Of a stretch of DNA of 64,000 nt, positions 46,766 through 56,685 are shown piece by piece. Numbering within the stretch: position 1 is the stretch's first letter; every line of letters starts with the position of its first letter. Below the pieces are notes generated by a model. It was given only the letters and a program-made list of their open reading frames with translations, did not search any database and was not told the origin of the DNA. Source of the stretch: Rhodoferax koreense. Lineage in GTDB: Bacteria; Pseudomonadota; Gammaproteobacteria; Burkholderiales; Burkholderiaceae_C. The translations under genes and the position numbers were made by a program. The stretch lies in the NCBI RefSeq assembly GCF_001955695.1, contig NZ_CP019236.1, forward strand, positions 4,650,001 through 4,714,000, written 5' to 3'.

Positions 46766-47035
46766 TCAACAGGCCAGGCTCATGCGGGAGGCTGCGGGCT
46801 GGCGGGATTCGGAAACCCAGACCAGGCCTTGCTCACGGGCGTACAGGTGGGCGGCGTTCTCGGAAAAGAAGCTGCCCTTGAAACGCATGACGCGGTCGGT
46901 GGACGCGCTGCCCCGTCCGCTGCGGATGGAGACGCTGGCTGCGTATTGGCCGTCGGCAAGTTGCCTGGAGAACGGAGAGACGAGATATTTGCCGATGGCG
47001 ATGGAATGGTTGTTAGCGTTCGATGTCAATGGATG
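46766..47035 (-). CDS. Small protein of unknown function, related to the one after infA
   Basis: The clear coding part reads [36 protein letters not shown] and [19 protein letters not shown], a small beta-rich domain followed by a helix. The start is uncertain: GTG 47035 or TTG 47029 fit the conserved part, and no ATG is near. The C-terminal helix pattern resembles the small protein at 46111. It ends about 60 bases before the infA start and is on the same strand. I do not recognise a function. Confidence 0.6.
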   Translation of the reverse strand, partial: HPLTSNANNHSIAIGKYLVSPFSRQLADGQYAASVSIRSGRGSASTDRVMRFKGSFFSENAAHLYAREQGLVWVSESRQPAASRMSLAC

Positions 47036-47391
47036 CACAGCCGCGGTACTTGCCACGGCTCGGGAAGAAAACAAGGCATGCCCAATGCCAGGGTTCCCAG
47101 ATTGCCGGCGCGGCCAGAGGCCGGGGCGGCGGTCGCCTGGCACTACAGCAGCAGGGCGAGGCGACAGAGGGAAGGTCGGGACCGCTGGGCGCCCGCCCCC
47201 AGCAAAACTGGGCGACTGGCGAAAAAATGGTCCACGCGATTACAGGGCTTGACTAGTGGTTCTGCTGCCGAGAACCGACTTCACGTTGAGAGGGTGAAGA
47301 TCAGGAAAGTCGCAAACGCGATTGACGGATTCTATCACCCTCGGCTGGCCGGTCGATTTTCCCTGTCGGATTTCCCGACCAGCCGCCAGGG
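47036..47391. other. Intergenic stretch between the small protein and ychF
   Basis: About 350 bases without a convincing gene. It should hold the promoter for the minus-strand small protein/infA unit and the end of the ychF message. The stretch CCCGACCAGCC (about 47376-47386) can pair with a GGCTGG...GGTCG stretch near 47342, a weak hairpin that may end ychF transcription. Open frames on both strands here look like non-coding shadows. Confidence 0.4.
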
Positions 47392-48477
47392 TCAGCTGCT
47401 GAACAAAAAGTTCATCACGTCGCCGTCCTTGACGACGTAATCCTTGCCTTCGGCGCGCATCTTGCCCGCGTCCTTCGCGCCCTGCTCGCCCTTGTTCGCG
47501 ATGAAGTCGTCGAAGGCGATGGTCTGCGCGCGGATGTAGCCCTTTTCGAAGTCGGTGTGGATCACGCCGGCAGCCTGCGGGCCGGTGTCGCCGACATGGA
47601 TCGTCCAGGCGCGCACTTCCTTTACGCCGGCCGTGAAATAGGTCTGCAGGCCGAGCAGCTTGTAGGCCGCGCGGATCAGCCGGTTCAGGCCGGGCTCGTC
47701 CTGGCCCAGCGCCTGCAGGAATTCGAGGCGGTCGGCATCGTCCATCTCCGACAGTTCGGCCTCGATCTTGGCGCAAATGGCCACCACCGGCGCGTTCTGC
47801 GCGGTGGCGAAGGCCGTCAGCCGGTCGAGCAGCGGGTTGTTCTCGAAACCGTCTTCCGACACGTTGGCCACGAACATCGCGGGCTTGGCGGTGATCAGGA
47901 AGAACTGCTTGAGCAGCGGCAGTTCCTCCTTGCTGAAGTCGAGCGTACGCACCGGCTTGGCCTCGTTGAGTGCGGCCTGGCATTTCTCGAGGATGGCCAC
48001 CAGCTTGATCGACTCCTTGTCGCCCGAACGCGCGGTCTTGGTCACGCGGTGCAGCGCCTTCTCGACGGCGGCCAGATCGGCCAGGCAGAGCTCGGTCTGA
48101 ATGACCTCGATGTCGGCGATCGGGTCGACCTTGCCGGCCACGTGGATCACGTTGTCGTCTTCGAAGCAGCGCACCACGTTGATGGTGGCGTCGGTTTCGC
48201 GGATGTGCGCCAGGAACTTGTTGCCCAGGCCTTCGCCCGTGCTGGCGCCCGCAACCAGCCCCGCGATGTCGACGAACTCGACGATGGCCGGCACGATGCG
48301 CTCGGGCTCGACGATGGCCGAGAGTTGCTGCAGCCGCGGATCGGGCACTTCGACCACGCCCACGTTGGGCTCGATGGTGCAAAAGGGGTAGTTTTCCGCC
48401 GCGATGCCGGCTTTGGTCAACGCGTTGAACAGGGTCGATTTACCGACATTGGGCAAGCCCACAATGCCACATTTCAT
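47392..48477 (-). CDS. ychF: Redox-regulated ATPase YchF
   Basis: The 361-residue Obg-family P-loop protein has [14 protein letters not shown] at residues 6-19, an NxxE-type recognition motif (NVSEDGF) in place of NKxD, which favours ATP over GTP, and a C-terminal TGS domain ([21 protein letters not shown]). It binds ribosomes and is linked to translation and the oxidative stress response. ATG 48477 gives the standard [14 protein letters not shown] start. Translation runs to VMNFLFSS, the normal end. Confidence 0.95.
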   Translation of the reverse strand: MKCGIVGLPNVGKSTLFNALTKAGIAAENYPFCTIEPNVGVVEVPDPRLQQLSAIVEPERIVPAIVEFVDIAGLVAGASTGEGLGNKFLAHIRETDATINVVRCFEDDNVIHVAGKVDPIADIEVIQTELCLADLAAVEKALHRVTKTARSGDKESIKLVAILEKCQAALNEAKPVRTLDFSKEELPLLKQFFLITAKPAMFVANVSEDGFENNPLLDRLTAFATAQNAPVVAICAKIEAELSEMDDADRLEFLQALGQDEPGLNRLIRAAYKLLGLQTYFTAGVKEVRAWTIHVGDTGPQAAGVIHTDFEKGYIRAQTIAFDDFIANKGEQGAKDAGKMRAEGKDYVVKDGDVMNFLFSS

Positions 48478-48646
48478 GGGGAATCCTTCAGGAGCCAAAC
48501 ACTTCTCGGCCCGAGTCGGCGCACCGGGCAGCAGAGAAAAAAGGGAGACATGACCGCCGCGCGGACGCGGGGCGGTGCGAGGCCGCCATTGTAATGACCG
48601 CCCTCGCGGGCCGCGCCGGCTGGCGCAGCCGTTCCGTGGAAACTGG

Positions 48647-49558
48647 TCAGTCGAACCTGTAGTCGGCGGCGGCTTGCTGCCCGGTGCGCAGCTCGAAATC
48701 CACGCCGTCGACCACGATGGCGTTCATGCCGAAGGCGATGGCGCCGCCGACCACGGCCACCTGGCGATAGGCCTGCAGGGTGTCGCCGACTGCGGGGCCG
48801 CTGATGGCAGTGGCGGGGTCGATGTTGGGGATGGGGCAGCGGGGGCAGGGCTTGACCATCTTCAGTCGGGCATGGCCCTGGGCGGTGGCGATCAGCAGTT
48901 CGTCGAGCCGGTCTTCGTCGTGTGCGTCCAGTCCGGCGAGCACGATGTTGGGCCTGAAACGTTCGACGCCGACGGCAGTATGGCCCGCTTCCCGCAGGCG
49001 CTCGTTCAGCCCGTCGAGCGAGGCCTCACTCGTCACCAACACCGGGAAGCCGTCGCTGAACTGGTTCGGCGCCTCGATGCCACCGGTCCATTTCAGACTG
49101 GACAGGCGCCGGTGCTCGGGGTCGAAACGCACGAGGCGCAGCTTCTGCGGCGCGGCCACACGGCGGCCATCCGCGTCGGTGTTGAGGAAATCGCTGAACC
49201 ACTGCGCGGCCACGTCGCCCATGTCGTAGGCCTTGACGGTGTCATCCCACACCGTTGCCGTCACCGCGCCTTCGACGGCGTCGAGCGCGAGGTGCAGCGC
49301 CAGCATGCCCGGCGCGCGCAACACCAGGTCGTGCTGGCGCAGTTGCGGCCGGATCAGCGCCATGCGCGGCAGTTCGCGCTGGCTCACGAAGCGCCCGGAC
49401 GCATCGACCACCATCCAGGCGCGGTCGAATTCAAGCCCGGTCTCGGTGAGCAGCACGGCGTCGACCTCGACGCCTGCGCAGGACTTGATGGGGTAGACGA
49501 ACAGGCGGGCGATCCGGGCCGAGACGTCCATCTCGGGCAAGGCGGCAGGAGTGTTCAA
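48647..49558 (-). CDS. MOSC-domain protein (YcbX-like)
   Basis: The 303-residue protein has an N-terminal beta-barrel MOSC_N domain ([28 protein letters not shown]) and a C-terminal MOSC domain ([31 protein letters not shown] with conserved Cys). Such proteins bind the molybdenum cofactor and reduce N-hydroxylated compounds, as YcbX does. It lacks the C-terminal ferredoxin domain of enterobacterial YcbX, so a separate electron donor would be needed. It is divergent from the UbiH-like gene. Confidence 0.88.
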   Translation of the reverse strand: MNTPAALPEMDVSARIARLFVYPIKSCAGVEVDAVLLTETGLEFDRAWMVVDASGRFVSQRELPRMALIRPQLRQHDLVLRAPGMLALHLALDAVEGAVTATVWDDTVKAYDMGDVAAQWFSDFLNTDADGRRVAAPQKLRLVRFDPEHRRLSSLKWTGGIEAPNQFSDGFPVLVTSEASLDGLNERLREAGHTAVGVERFRPNIVLAGLDAHDEDRLDELLIATAQGHARLKMVKPCPRCPIPNIDPATAISGPAVGDTLQAYRQVAVVGGAIAFGMNAIVVDGVDFELRTGQQAAADYRFD

Positions 49559-49684
49559 GGCGATTCCTTCATCGAGAGGCCGATTGTGCCCTCCCTCCTA
49601 CAATCCATGGGATGAAACCCCAACGCTCATTGCTTCGCCTCGACGAGGCGCGTCAGTGCCTTCGGGCGGCCGGGCGCCACTGAC

Positions 49685-50809
49685 ATGGCCCAATCCTTCG
49701 ACATTTGCATTCGCGGCGCCGGCATCGTCGGCCGCACGCTGGCCCTGCTGCTGGCGCGCGACCGGCTGCGCGTGGCCCTGGTGGCCCAAGCCGGGCCGGC
49801 GGAAGAAGCCGGCCACGCCGACGTGCGTGCCTATGCGCTGAACGCCGCGTCGCGCGGCCTGCTCGAGGCCCTGCGCTGCTGGCCGGACCCAGCGCACGCC
49901 ACCGCGGTGACGGCGATGCAGGTGTTCGGCGACGACGGCGGCGAGGTCAACTTCCAGGCGCGTGCCCAGAAGACCGACGCGCTGGCCTGGATCGTCGACG
50001 TGCCCGCGCTGGAGGCCCGGCTGCGCGACGCCGTGCGCTACCAGCCGATGATCGAGGAAGTGACCACGCCGCCGCAGAAGGCTGCGCTCACCGTGGTCTG
50101 CGAAGGCCGGGCCAGCGCCACCCGGGCCGAATTCGGCGTGGACTTCGAAGCGACCCCTTATGCCCAGCAGGCCATCGCCACGCGGCTCAGCTGCCGCCTG
50201 CCGCACGGCCAGGTGGCTCGGCAGTGGTTTTCGAACGGCGAAATCCTGGCTTTTTTGCCGCTGGGCGGCGCCGAGGGGAACTCCGTGGCCGTGGTCTGGT
50301 CTGTCCATGCAACACGTGCGGCCGACCTGCTGGCGCTTTCCGATGAAGATTTTGCGCAGCAGTTGATGGCCGCAAGCCACGGTGCGCTGGGCGACTTGAA
50401 ATTGGCCGGCATACGCGCGGCTTGGCCGCTGCAGCGCGCCCAGGCCAGGCGCTGGGTGGGCCGCACGCCGATGAGCTGGGCGCTGGCGGGTGACGCGGCG
50501 CACACCGTGCATCCGCTGGCGGGCCAGGGGCTGAATCTGGGCCTGGGGGACGCGGCCGAGCTGGCGCAGGTGCTGCATGCGCGGGAGTACTGGCGCAGCG
50601 TGGGCGACGAGAAACTGCTGCGCCGCTACGAACGGGCGCGCAAGGCCGCGCTGCTGGCGGTCGGCGGCGCCACCGACGGCTTGCAGCAATTGTTTGCGCG
50701 GCAGGAGCCCGCGCTCCAGGGCCTGCGCAACTGGGGCATGAAGGGCTTCGAGCACAGCGGCTGGGTCAAGGCCTGGGTCGCACGGCAAGCCATGGGCGCC
50801 GGGCGTTGA
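49685..50809 (+). CDS. UbiH/COQ6-family FAD-dependent hydroxylase
   Basis: The 374-residue flavoprotein has GxGxxG in IRGAGIVGRTLALLLA (residues 9-24), the DG-like middle motif and the second FAD motif GDAAHTVHPLAGQGLNLGLGD near residue 275. This pattern is typical of ubiquinone ring hydroxylases. Which ring position it hydroxylates cannot be said, because members are alike. It precedes the DsbC-like gene by about 30 bases. Confidence 0.87.
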   Translation: MAQSFDICIRGAGIVGRTLALLLARDRLRVALVAQAGPAEEAGHADVRAYALNAASRGLLEALRCWPDPAHATAVTAMQVFGDDGGEVNFQARAQKTDALAWIVDVPALEARLRDAVRYQPMIEEVTTPPQKAALTVVCEGRASATRAEFGVDFEATPYAQQAIATRLSCRLPHGQVARQWFSNGEILAFLPLGGAEGNSVAVVWSVHATRAADLLALSDEDFAQQLMAASHGALGDLKLAGIRAAWPLQRAQARRWVGRTPMSWALAGDAAHTVHPLAGQGLNLGLGDAAELAQVLHAREYWRSVGDEKLLRRYERARKAALLAVGGATDGLQQLFARQEPALQGLRNWGMKGFEHSGWVKAWVARQAMGAGR

Positions 50810-50841
50810 AGACATCGATTCGAGATCAAAGGACAAGCGAA

Positions 50842-51567
50842 ATGAGAGCGACCAACACCTTCTTCCAGCGCGGCTTGCTGACCACCCTGGCGCTGACCTG
50901 CCTCGCCGCCACTGCGCAGGAAGCCACCATCCGCAAGAACCTGAAGGAACGCATCCCGCAGATGCCCGAGATCGAAGAGATCAGCAAGAGCCCGATTCCG
51001 GGCCTGTACGAGCTGCGCATGAACGGCGCCGACATCATGTACACCGATGCCGAGGGCAATTACCTGATCCAGGGCAACCTGATCGACACCAAGCTGCGCA
51101 AGAACCTCACCGAGGAGCGCATCGACAAACTCAGCGCCGTGGCCTTCGATGCGCTGCCGCTGAAGGATTCGTTCAAGATCGTTCGCGGCAACGGCAAACG
51201 CAAGATGGCGGTGTTCGAAGACCCGAACTGCGGCTATTGCAAGCGTTTCGAAGCCGAGATGGCCAAGGTGACCAACGTCACCATCCACCTGTTCCTCTAC
51301 CCCATCCTCACGCCGGATTCGCACGTCAAGTCGAAGAACATCTGGTGTGCCAAGGACAAGGCCAAGGCCTGGACCGACTGGATGGCCCGGGAACTGGTCC
51401 CCGCGACGGCCGACTGCGACGACGCGGCCACCACGCGCAACGTGGAATTCGGCAAGAAGTACCGCATCACCGGCACGCCCACGCTGATCTTTGCCGACGG
51501 CTCGCGCGTGCCCGGCGCCATCAGCGCGCCGCAGGTCGAGAAATACCTGGCCGACGCCAGGAACTGA
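50842..51567 (+). CDS. dsbC: Thiol:disulfide interchange protein DsbC-like
   Basis: The 241-residue periplasmic protein has a signal peptide (residues 1-20, ending ATAQ), an N-terminal dimer domain (EEISKSPIPGLYELRMNG) and a thioredoxin-fold domain with active site CGYC (about residue 130) and a cis-Pro in GTPTLIFADG. It isomerises wrong disulfide bonds. ATG 50842 is used because the upstream candidate start lies inside the UbiH-like gene and adds a non-signal leader. Two further Cys in NIWCAKD and TADCDD are typical for DsbC. Confidence 0.92.
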   Translation: MRATNTFFQRGLLTTLALTCLAATAQEATIRKNLKERIPQMPEIEEISKSPIPGLYELRMNGADIMYTDAEGNYLIQGNLIDTKLRKNLTEERIDKLSAVAFDALPLKDSFKIVRGNGKRKMAVFEDPNCGYCKRFEAEMAKVTNVTIHLFLYPILTPDSHVKSKNIWCAKDKAKAWTDWMARELVPATADCDDAATTRNVEFGKKYRITGTPTLIFADGSRVPGAISAPQVEKYLADARN

Positions 51568-51648
51568 CGCACGCCGATCCGGCTTGGGCCGGGTTGACGG
51601 GCCGCCGGCGCACGGGCGAGGCCGGCCTCCTGTATTCTTGAGCGCTCT

Positions 51649-53502
51649 ATGCCGCACTCTTCCCAGCCCTCCTCCGCCCTCGCCTCCGGCCTGTCGCCGG
51701 CCATCAGCTACCGGGTCGAGGTGGCCGACCTCCATGCCCACCTGTTTCGCGTCAGCCTGACCATCGCCCAGCCGGCCGCGCTGCAGCGGGTGTCTTTGCC
51801 GGTGTGGATTCCGGGCAGCTACCTGGTGCGCGAATTCTCCAAGAACCTGCAGAACCTGCAGGCCCAGCAGAGCCGGCGCCGCGTTGCCAACCTGCAGCAG
51901 ATCGACAAGAACACCTGGGACGTGGAAGCCCACACCGGCAAGGCGCTGGTGCTGAGCTACGAGGTGTATGCGCTGGACAACTCGGTGCGCACGGCCTGGC
52001 TCGACGCCGGCCGCGGCTTCTTCAACGGCACCAGCCTGTGCCTGCGCGTGCATGGCCAGGAGGCGGTGACGCACGGGCTCGAGATCGTGCCCGGCAAAGG
52101 CATCGAACATTGGTCGGTCGCCACCGGCTTGCAGGCCGCCCAGGTCGACGAACAAGGCTTCGGCCAGTACGAGGCGGCGAGCTATGACGAACTGGTCGAC
52201 TGCCCGGTGGAGATGGGCACGTTCTGGAGCGGCGACTTCAAGGCCGGCGGTGTGCCGCACCGCTTCGTCGTGGCCGGCGCCCCGCCCTCCTTCGACGGCG
52301 CGCGCCTGCTGGCCGACACCCAGGCCATCTGCGAAGCGGAGATGCGTTTCTGGCACCAGCAGCAGGCAGCCACCGGCAAGCTCGCGCGCAAGCCGCCGCA
52401 CGCGCGCTACGTGTTCATGCTCAACGCCGTGGACGACGGCTACGGCGGCCTGGAACACCTCAACTCGACCGCGCTGATCTGCAACCGCCGCGACCTGCCA
52501 CGCCTGGCCGACTCCACCGCCGCGAATGGCCAGGCCGCGCGCCAGAGCGAGGGATACACCACCTTGCTCGGCCTGATCAGCCATGAATACTTCCACACCT
52601 GGAACGTCAAGCGGCTGCGGCCCGCCGAATTCACGCGCTACCACTACGACGCCGAACAGTACACGCAACTCCTGTGGTTCTTCGAAGGCTTCACCAGCTA
52701 CTACGACGACCTGCTGCTGCGCCGCGCCGGCCTGCTGGACAACGCGGCCTACCTGAAGCTCTTGAACAAGACCATCAACCAGGTGATGCAGACGCCTGGC
52801 CGGCTCGTGCAGTCGGTGGCGCAGTCGAGCATGGATGCCTGGGTGAAGTACTACCGGCAGGACGAGAACACGCCCAATGCGACCGTGAGCTACTACACCA
52901 AGGGCGCCCTCGTCGCGCTGTGCTTCGACCTCACGCTGCGCGGCGAGGGCCGCACCACGCTCGACGAGGTGATGCGTGCCCTGTGGGTGCGCTGCCAGGC
53001 CGGGCCGATGTCCGAAGCCGACTTCGCGGCCGTGCTTGCCGAATTGTCCGGCCGCAGCTTCGATGCCGAAATCGAAGCCTGGGTGCATGCCAAGGGCGAG
53101 TTGCCGCTGAAGGATCTGCTGGCCGGCCACGGCGTTGCGGTGCATGAGGACGCCGCGCAACTCGCGCAGCGCCTGGGCCTGCGCGTGAACGAGAGCCAGG
53201 GTGTGACGGTCAAGATGGTGCTGCGCGGCGGCGCCGCCGAACAGGCCGGCTTCGCCGCGGGTGACGAATGGATCGGCGTCGAAACCCCCAGTGGTGGCTG
53301 GCGCCTGGGCAAGCTCGACGACCTGCCGCTCTACGCCGGCACCAGCCGCAGCTTGACGGCACTGGTGGCGCGCGACAAACGCCTCATCAAGCTGCCATTG
53401 ACACTGCCAGCGCCGGCCAGCAGCATCACCTGGCGCCTGTCCATCGAAAACCCGCGCGCCGTGAGCGCCTGGCTCGAACCAGAAGCCGCCACGGTACGCT
53501 GA
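51649..53502 (+). CDS. M61 family metallopeptidase with PDZ domain
   Basis: The 617-residue protein has an N-terminal beta domain, a zinc peptidase core with the motif [14 protein letters not shown] (HExxH, about residue 310) and a downstream Glu in [18 protein letters not shown] domain is at about residues 490-580 ([27 protein letters not shown]). M61 enzymes are glycyl aminopeptidase-like, and most bacterial members have no known substrate. No signal peptide is evident, so it may be cytoplasmic. It lies between dsbC and the enoyl-CoA hydratase on the same strand. Confidence 0.92.
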   Translation: MPHSSQPSSALASGLSPAISYRVEVADLHAHLFRVSLTIAQPAALQRVSLPVWIPGSYLVREFSKNLQNLQAQQSRRRVANLQQIDKNTWDVEAHTGKALVLSYEVYALDNSVRTAWLDAGRGFFNGTSLCLRVHGQEAVTHGLEIVPGKGIEHWSVATGLQAAQVDEQGFGQYEAASYDELVDCPVEMGTFWSGDFKAGGVPHRFVVAGAPPSFDGARLLADTQAICEAEMRFWHQQQAATGKLARKPPHARYVFMLNAVDDGYGGLEHLNSTALICNRRDLPRLADSTAANGQAARQSEGYTTLLGLISHEYFHTWNVKRLRPAEFTRYHYDAEQYTQLLWFFEGFTSYYDDLLLRRAGLLDNAAYLKLLNKTINQVMQTPGRLVQSVAQSSMDAWVKYYRQDENTPNATVSYYTKGALVALCFDLTLRGEGRTTLDEVMRALWVRCQAGPMSEADFAAVLAELSGRSFDAEIEAWVHAKGELPLKDLLAGHGVAVHEDAAQLAQRLGLRVNESQGVTVKMVLRGGAAEQAGFAAGDEWIGVETPSGGWRLGKLDDLPLYAGTSRSLTALVARDKRLIKLPLTLPAPASSITWRLSIENPRAVSAWLEPEAATVR

Positions 53503-53531
53503 TACTTTCCAACCAGAACCAGGAGATTCCC

Positions 53532-54323
53532 ATGAGCGATGGCACCCACTTCGAGACGATCACCGTGCACACCGAAGCCGACAAGGTCGGCATCGTCACG
53601 CTGAACCGCCCCAAGCAACTCAACGCGCTGAACGACCAGCTCATGGACGAACTCGGCCAGGCGCTGCAGGCCTTCGACGCCGACCCCGCCATCGGCTGCA
53701 TCGTGCTCACCGGCAGCGAGAAGGCCTTCGCCGCCGGCGCCGACATCGCCGCCATGGCCAAGTACAGCTTCGCCGACGTCTACAAGGGCGACTACATCAC
53801 CCGGAACTGGGAGAGCATCCGCGGCATCCGCAAGCCGGTGATCGCCGCCGTGAGCGGCTTTGCGCTGGGCGGAGGCTGCGAACTGGCCATGATGTGCGAC
53901 TTCATCATCGCCGCCGACAACGCCAGGTTCGGCCAGCCCGAAATCAAGCTCGGCGTGATCCCCGGCGCCGGCGGCACGCAGCGACTGCCACGGGCCGTGG
54001 GCAAATCCAAGGCCATGGACATGGCCCTTACCGGCCGCATGATGGACGCCGCCGAGGCCGAACGTGCCGGTCTGGTGAGCCGCGTGGTGCCATTCGACAA
54101 GCTGATGGACGAAGCGCTCGGTGCGGCGCTGATCATCAGCGACTTCTCCCGCATCGCCGTGATGGCCGCCAAGGAATCCGTGAACCGCGCCTTCGAGAGC
54201 GGTTTGAGCGACGGCGTGATGTTCGAGCGCCGCCTGTTCCACAGCCTGTTCGCCACCGCCGACCAGAAGGAAGGCATGGACGCGTTCCTGACCAAACGCA
54301 AGGCCGTGTTCCAGCACCAGTGA
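53532..54323 (+). CDS. Enoyl-CoA hydratase
   Basis: The 263-residue crotonase-fold enzyme has the oxyanion-hole segments [11 protein letters not shown] (about residue 68) and [15 protein letters not shown] (about 110). The two catalytic Glu positions fall in GGCELAMM and [17 protein letters not shown]. It adds water to trans-2-enoyl-CoA in beta-oxidation. The start is ATG 53532 behind an AGGAG site. It could also act on other acyl-CoA substrates. A TTGCCGG/CCGGCAA hairpin (54335-54357) after the gene may terminate its message just before tRNA-Met. Confidence 0.92.
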   Translation: MSDGTHFETITVHTEADKVGIVTLNRPKQLNALNDQLMDELGQALQAFDADPAIGCIVLTGSEKAFAAGADIAAMAKYSFADVYKGDYITRNWESIRGIRKPVIAAVSGFALGGGCELAMMCDFIIAADNARFGQPEIKLGVIPGAGGTQRLPRAVGKSKAMDMALTGRMMDAAEAERAGLVSRVVPFDKLMDEALGAALIISDFSRIAVMAAKESVNRAFESGLSDGVMFERRLFHSLFATADQKEGMDAFLTKRKAVFQHQ

Positions 54324-54334
54324 CGCGTGAAAAT

Positions 54335-54359
54335 TGCCGGCATCCAAAACCGGCAAAAA
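54335..54359 (+). terminator. Hairpin after the enoyl-CoA hydratase gene
   Basis: TTGCCGG and CCGGCAA pair around a 9-base loop and are followed by a short A/T stretch. It lacks a strong T-tract, so termination may be weak. The TATAAT at 54367-54372 just after it is a likely -10 element for the tRNA gene. Confidence 0.5.
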
Positions 54360-54382
54360 TCCAGGCTATAATTTAGGGCTTA

Positions 54383-54459
54383 GGCGCTTTAGCTCAGTCG
54401 GTTAGAGCGATGGAATCATAATCCACAGGTCCGCGGTTCGAATCCGTGAAGCGCCACCA
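54383..54459 (+). tRNA. tRNA-Met (anticodon CAT)
   Basis: The 77-base sequence folds as a tRNA. It has a GGCGCTT/AAGCGCC acceptor stem, a D-arm GCTC/GAGC, an anticodon loop ATCATAA with CAT, a TTCGAAT T-loop and an encoded CCA end. The first anticodon-stem pair is A-C mismatched (bases 27-43). The first acceptor pair is normal, which fits an elongator rather than an initiator tRNA. A TATAAT box lies 10 bases upstream. Its 3' end is the probable integration site of the following island. Confidence 0.95.
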
Positions 54460-54466
54460 AGACCTC

Positions 54467-54505
54467 AAAAGCCTTTTAAGTCAACGACTTAAAAGGCTTT
54501 TTTTA
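54467..54505 (+). terminator. Rho-independent terminator after tRNA-Met
   Basis: AAAAGCCTTTTAAGT and its exact complement enclose the loop CAACG and are followed by a T-rich stretch. It lies 8 bases after the tRNA and would end that transcript before the integrase gene. Confidence 0.9.
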
Positions 54506-54511
54506 TTTGCA

Positions 54512-54534
54512 GGGGTGCCACTTGGGGGTGCCAC
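54512..54534 (+). repeat. Two direct copies of GGGGTGCCAC before the integrase
   Basis: GGGGTGCCAC occurs at 54512-54521 and again at 54525-54534, directly before ATG 54537. The second copy may act as ribosome binding site. The pair could be part of the integrase or directionality-factor binding site at the left attachment site, or chance in a GC-rich leader. Confidence 0.45.
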
Positions 54535-54536
54535 CT

Positions 54537-56486
54537 ATGGCGATTTCTGCGCCTCGTCTCTACCGTAAACCTGGTTCAGGCGTTTACTTCGCGAGGGTCC
54601 TGCTTGGACCGGTTCCGACCGGAAAATCGGCCGGAAAAACCGAGCTTCGACGCTCACTTCGGACGAAATGCCCGATTTTGGCGGGCAGAATCATTGGAAC
54701 GATCAACGCTGTCCTTGCACAGGTTCCAATGTCACACCGCGCCGCTTTCTATGACGACGTTCACCGTCAAATCCTCGACCGTTTCATCGGGCACGAGTCC
54801 GAGCCGCTGCGAATTGAAGATCCTGCCGACCTGAGCAACTTCATTGGTTTCTTTGAAGACTTGAACCAGCAAGGGCTCGAGGAATTCAAGGGTGTTTTCA
54901 TCGAACGCGTGGCCAAGAGGGGCGTCTACAGCGCTGCACCTCCGTTTACCGTGAGGGGCGAGGACGACCGGGTAGCGGCCATCCAACTGATGAAAGAGCT
55001 GGCCAGACCAGAACTCGCGGACTTGAAAGACGCCCTCTTAAGTCGCCTGCGTGGACGTCCAGTGATTCCGGTGCAGCGCACGGAGGATGTGGCAGCAAGG
55101 GATTTGGGCGACGACGTTAACGGACTTCCGTTCCCGACATCCGGCCAGACTCAAATTCAACCATTTCGACCGCCTGCAGTCGTGGCAGAAGCGGGCATTG
55201 AAACGCCGCAGACGGTCCCTGTCGAGAACCCGCTCGCCTGGAAAGTGGCGCTGGAGCGGTACGGCCGTTCGTTGCGGGCTGATGAAGCGGTCAACGACAA
55301 AACCAACGCTGAGCGACAAACCTTGCTCTCTCAGCTGCATGACTTTGCCGTGGAGGAATACGGGCTGACCCAGAATTTTCTTGTCCACGAGATCAAAAAG
55401 CACCACGTTGCTGCGTTCATGGACATGTCTGCATCACGCCCCGCGAGAAGCGCTTCAAAGAAGCCTTCCGGTGGGAATGCCGCATCTTCCGCCATCCCAA
55501 CCATCGCGGCAGGCACTTTGCTCAAACGAATTTCGAGTTTGGAGCTCTTCTTCCGATGGGCGATGGAAGAGGTCCAAGCTACTGACGCAAATCCTGCTGC
55601 CGGACTAGGGCGGCGGAAGGCGGTCTTGCGCGAGAGGAAAAACGACAGTCAGGAATCGTACAAGCCGTTCACGGCCGACCAACTCAAAACAGTGTTCGAG
55701 CCCACACGCTTTCTGCTGGAATGCCGGGATGCCGATCATTTCTGGGCGCCCCTGCTTGGCGTACATCTCGGCGTGAGATTGGGTGAGATTGTCACGCTTC
55801 AGCTCGATGCCATCCAGCAGCATGCCATCAGTGGCATCTGGTATGCAGACGTCCGTCCAGAGGCGGCAAAAAATGCCAACTCGGTCCGTCGACTTCCCAT
55901 CACCCAGCCGTTGATCGACCTAGGGTTTCTCGACTACGTGAAGAAACTGAAAAAGCTAGGGGCATCCAGTCTGTTTCCGCATCGAGACATGAGCACACCT
56001 TCGGCCATCCGCCAGCCGTCCAAAAACACGAGCGAGAAATTTGCAAGATTTTTGGATGTCTGTGGCGTGACGGACAAGGATCTGGTGTTTCATAGTTTTC
56101 GGCACACCGTCGTGACGGCATTGCAATACGGAGGTGTGCCGCTTCACGTCAGCCAACAAATCGTGGGTCACATGGCCCAGGACCATGCGATCAAGACCGG
56201 CGAGCTGACACAGGAGCAAGCTCGCAGCGTCACCTTTTCGGCTTACACACATACCGACATACCCAGCATGACGGTGGAGGATCCGTTCAAGGTGCTTAAA
56301 GATGCGCTGGAAAAAGCAGTACGGCCTCCGCTTGAATACCCGCTGCTGAAAAGGGCCGCCGCGATTGTTTTGCAGCACGTTCGCAAGACACATGAAGGAT
56401 TCGAGTCTGGATGGGCGCCTCAGGATAAGCAGTACTCCCGACAGATGGGCACCGCTTTAACTGAAGGAGTCCGACGCTCTATTTGA
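54537..56486 (+). CDS. Tyrosine site-specific integrase of a genomic island
   Basis: The 649-residue protein is a large phage-type integrase. The catalytic domain is at about residues 380-610, with Arg in GVHLGVRLGEIV, HSFRHTV (His-x-x-Arg), the His of QIVGHMAQDH and the Tyr in SAYTHTD. The N-terminal 350 residues hold an arm-binding part and a SAM-like core-binding part with the segment MDMSASRPARSASKKPSGG. Location right behind tRNA-Met on the same strand is the classic layout for islands using a tRNA 3' end. ATG 54537 is preferred over the TTG frame start. Its base composition is less GC-rich than the neighbours. Confidence 0.9.
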   Translation: MAISAPRLYRKPGSGVYFARVLLGPVPTGKSAGKTELRRSLRTKCPILAGRIIGTINAVLAQVPMSHRAAFYDDVHRQILDRFIGHESEPLRIEDPADLSNFIGFFEDLNQQGLEEFKGVFIERVAKRGVYSAAPPFTVRGEDDRVAAIQLMKELARPELADLKDALLSRLRGRPVIPVQRTEDVAARDLGDDVNGLPFPTSGQTQIQPFRPPAVVAEAGIETPQTVPVENPLAWKVALERYGRSLRADEAVNDKTNAERQTLLSQLHDFAVEEYGLTQNFLVHEIKKHHVAAFMDMSASRPARSASKKPSGGNAASSAIPTIAAGTLLKRISSLELFFRWAMEEVQATDANPAAGLGRRKAVLRERKNDSQESYKPFTADQLKTVFEPTRFLLECRDADHFWAPLLGVHLGVRLGEIVTLQLDAIQQHAISGIWYADVRPEAAKNANSVRRLPITQPLIDLGFLDYVKKLKKLGASSLFPHRDMSTPSAIRQPSKNTSEKFARFLDVCGVTDKDLVFHSFRHTVVTALQYGGVPLHVSQQIVGHMAQDHAIKTGELTQEQARSVTFSAYTHTDIPSMTVEDPFKVLKDALEKAVRPPLEYPLLKRAAAIVLQHVRKTHEGFESGWAPQDKQYSRQMGTALTEGVRRSI

Positions 56487-56497
56487 AGTGCTGGTAC
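56482..56497 (+). repeat. Copy 1 of a 16-base near-repeat flanking the catabolic cluster
   Basis: TTTGAAGTGCTGGTAC overlaps the integrase stop codon. It matches a second copy at 62355-62370 with one mismatch. It may be chance, a mobile-element end, or a recombination scar. Confidence 0.35.
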
Positions 56498-56685
56498 TGT
56501 GCCGACGTGGGCGGGTACCCCGTCAGGGGACATTGTTATGCAGTTCCACATTAGAGCGATCCACTTTTCCATCGAACGCTCACCCCGCAAATCCTTGTCA
56601 AAACTCAAGGGCAGTGGCTTAACGGCCGATGGACTTGGATCAATGTAAAGGGAAAAGCGGGTCAGTCGCAAGCAGCAATCCACAG

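Noticed and set aside
50626..53160. Antisense open frame of about 840 codons across the DsbC-like and M61 genes
   Set aside because: It spans several well-supported plus-strand genes, has low-complexity composition and no recognisable motif. It is a high-GC artefact.
54383..54459. Initiator tRNA-fMet
   Set aside because: The first acceptor pair is a normal G-C match and the anticodon stem lacks the three consecutive G-C pairs of initiator tRNAs, so it is an elongator tRNA-Met.
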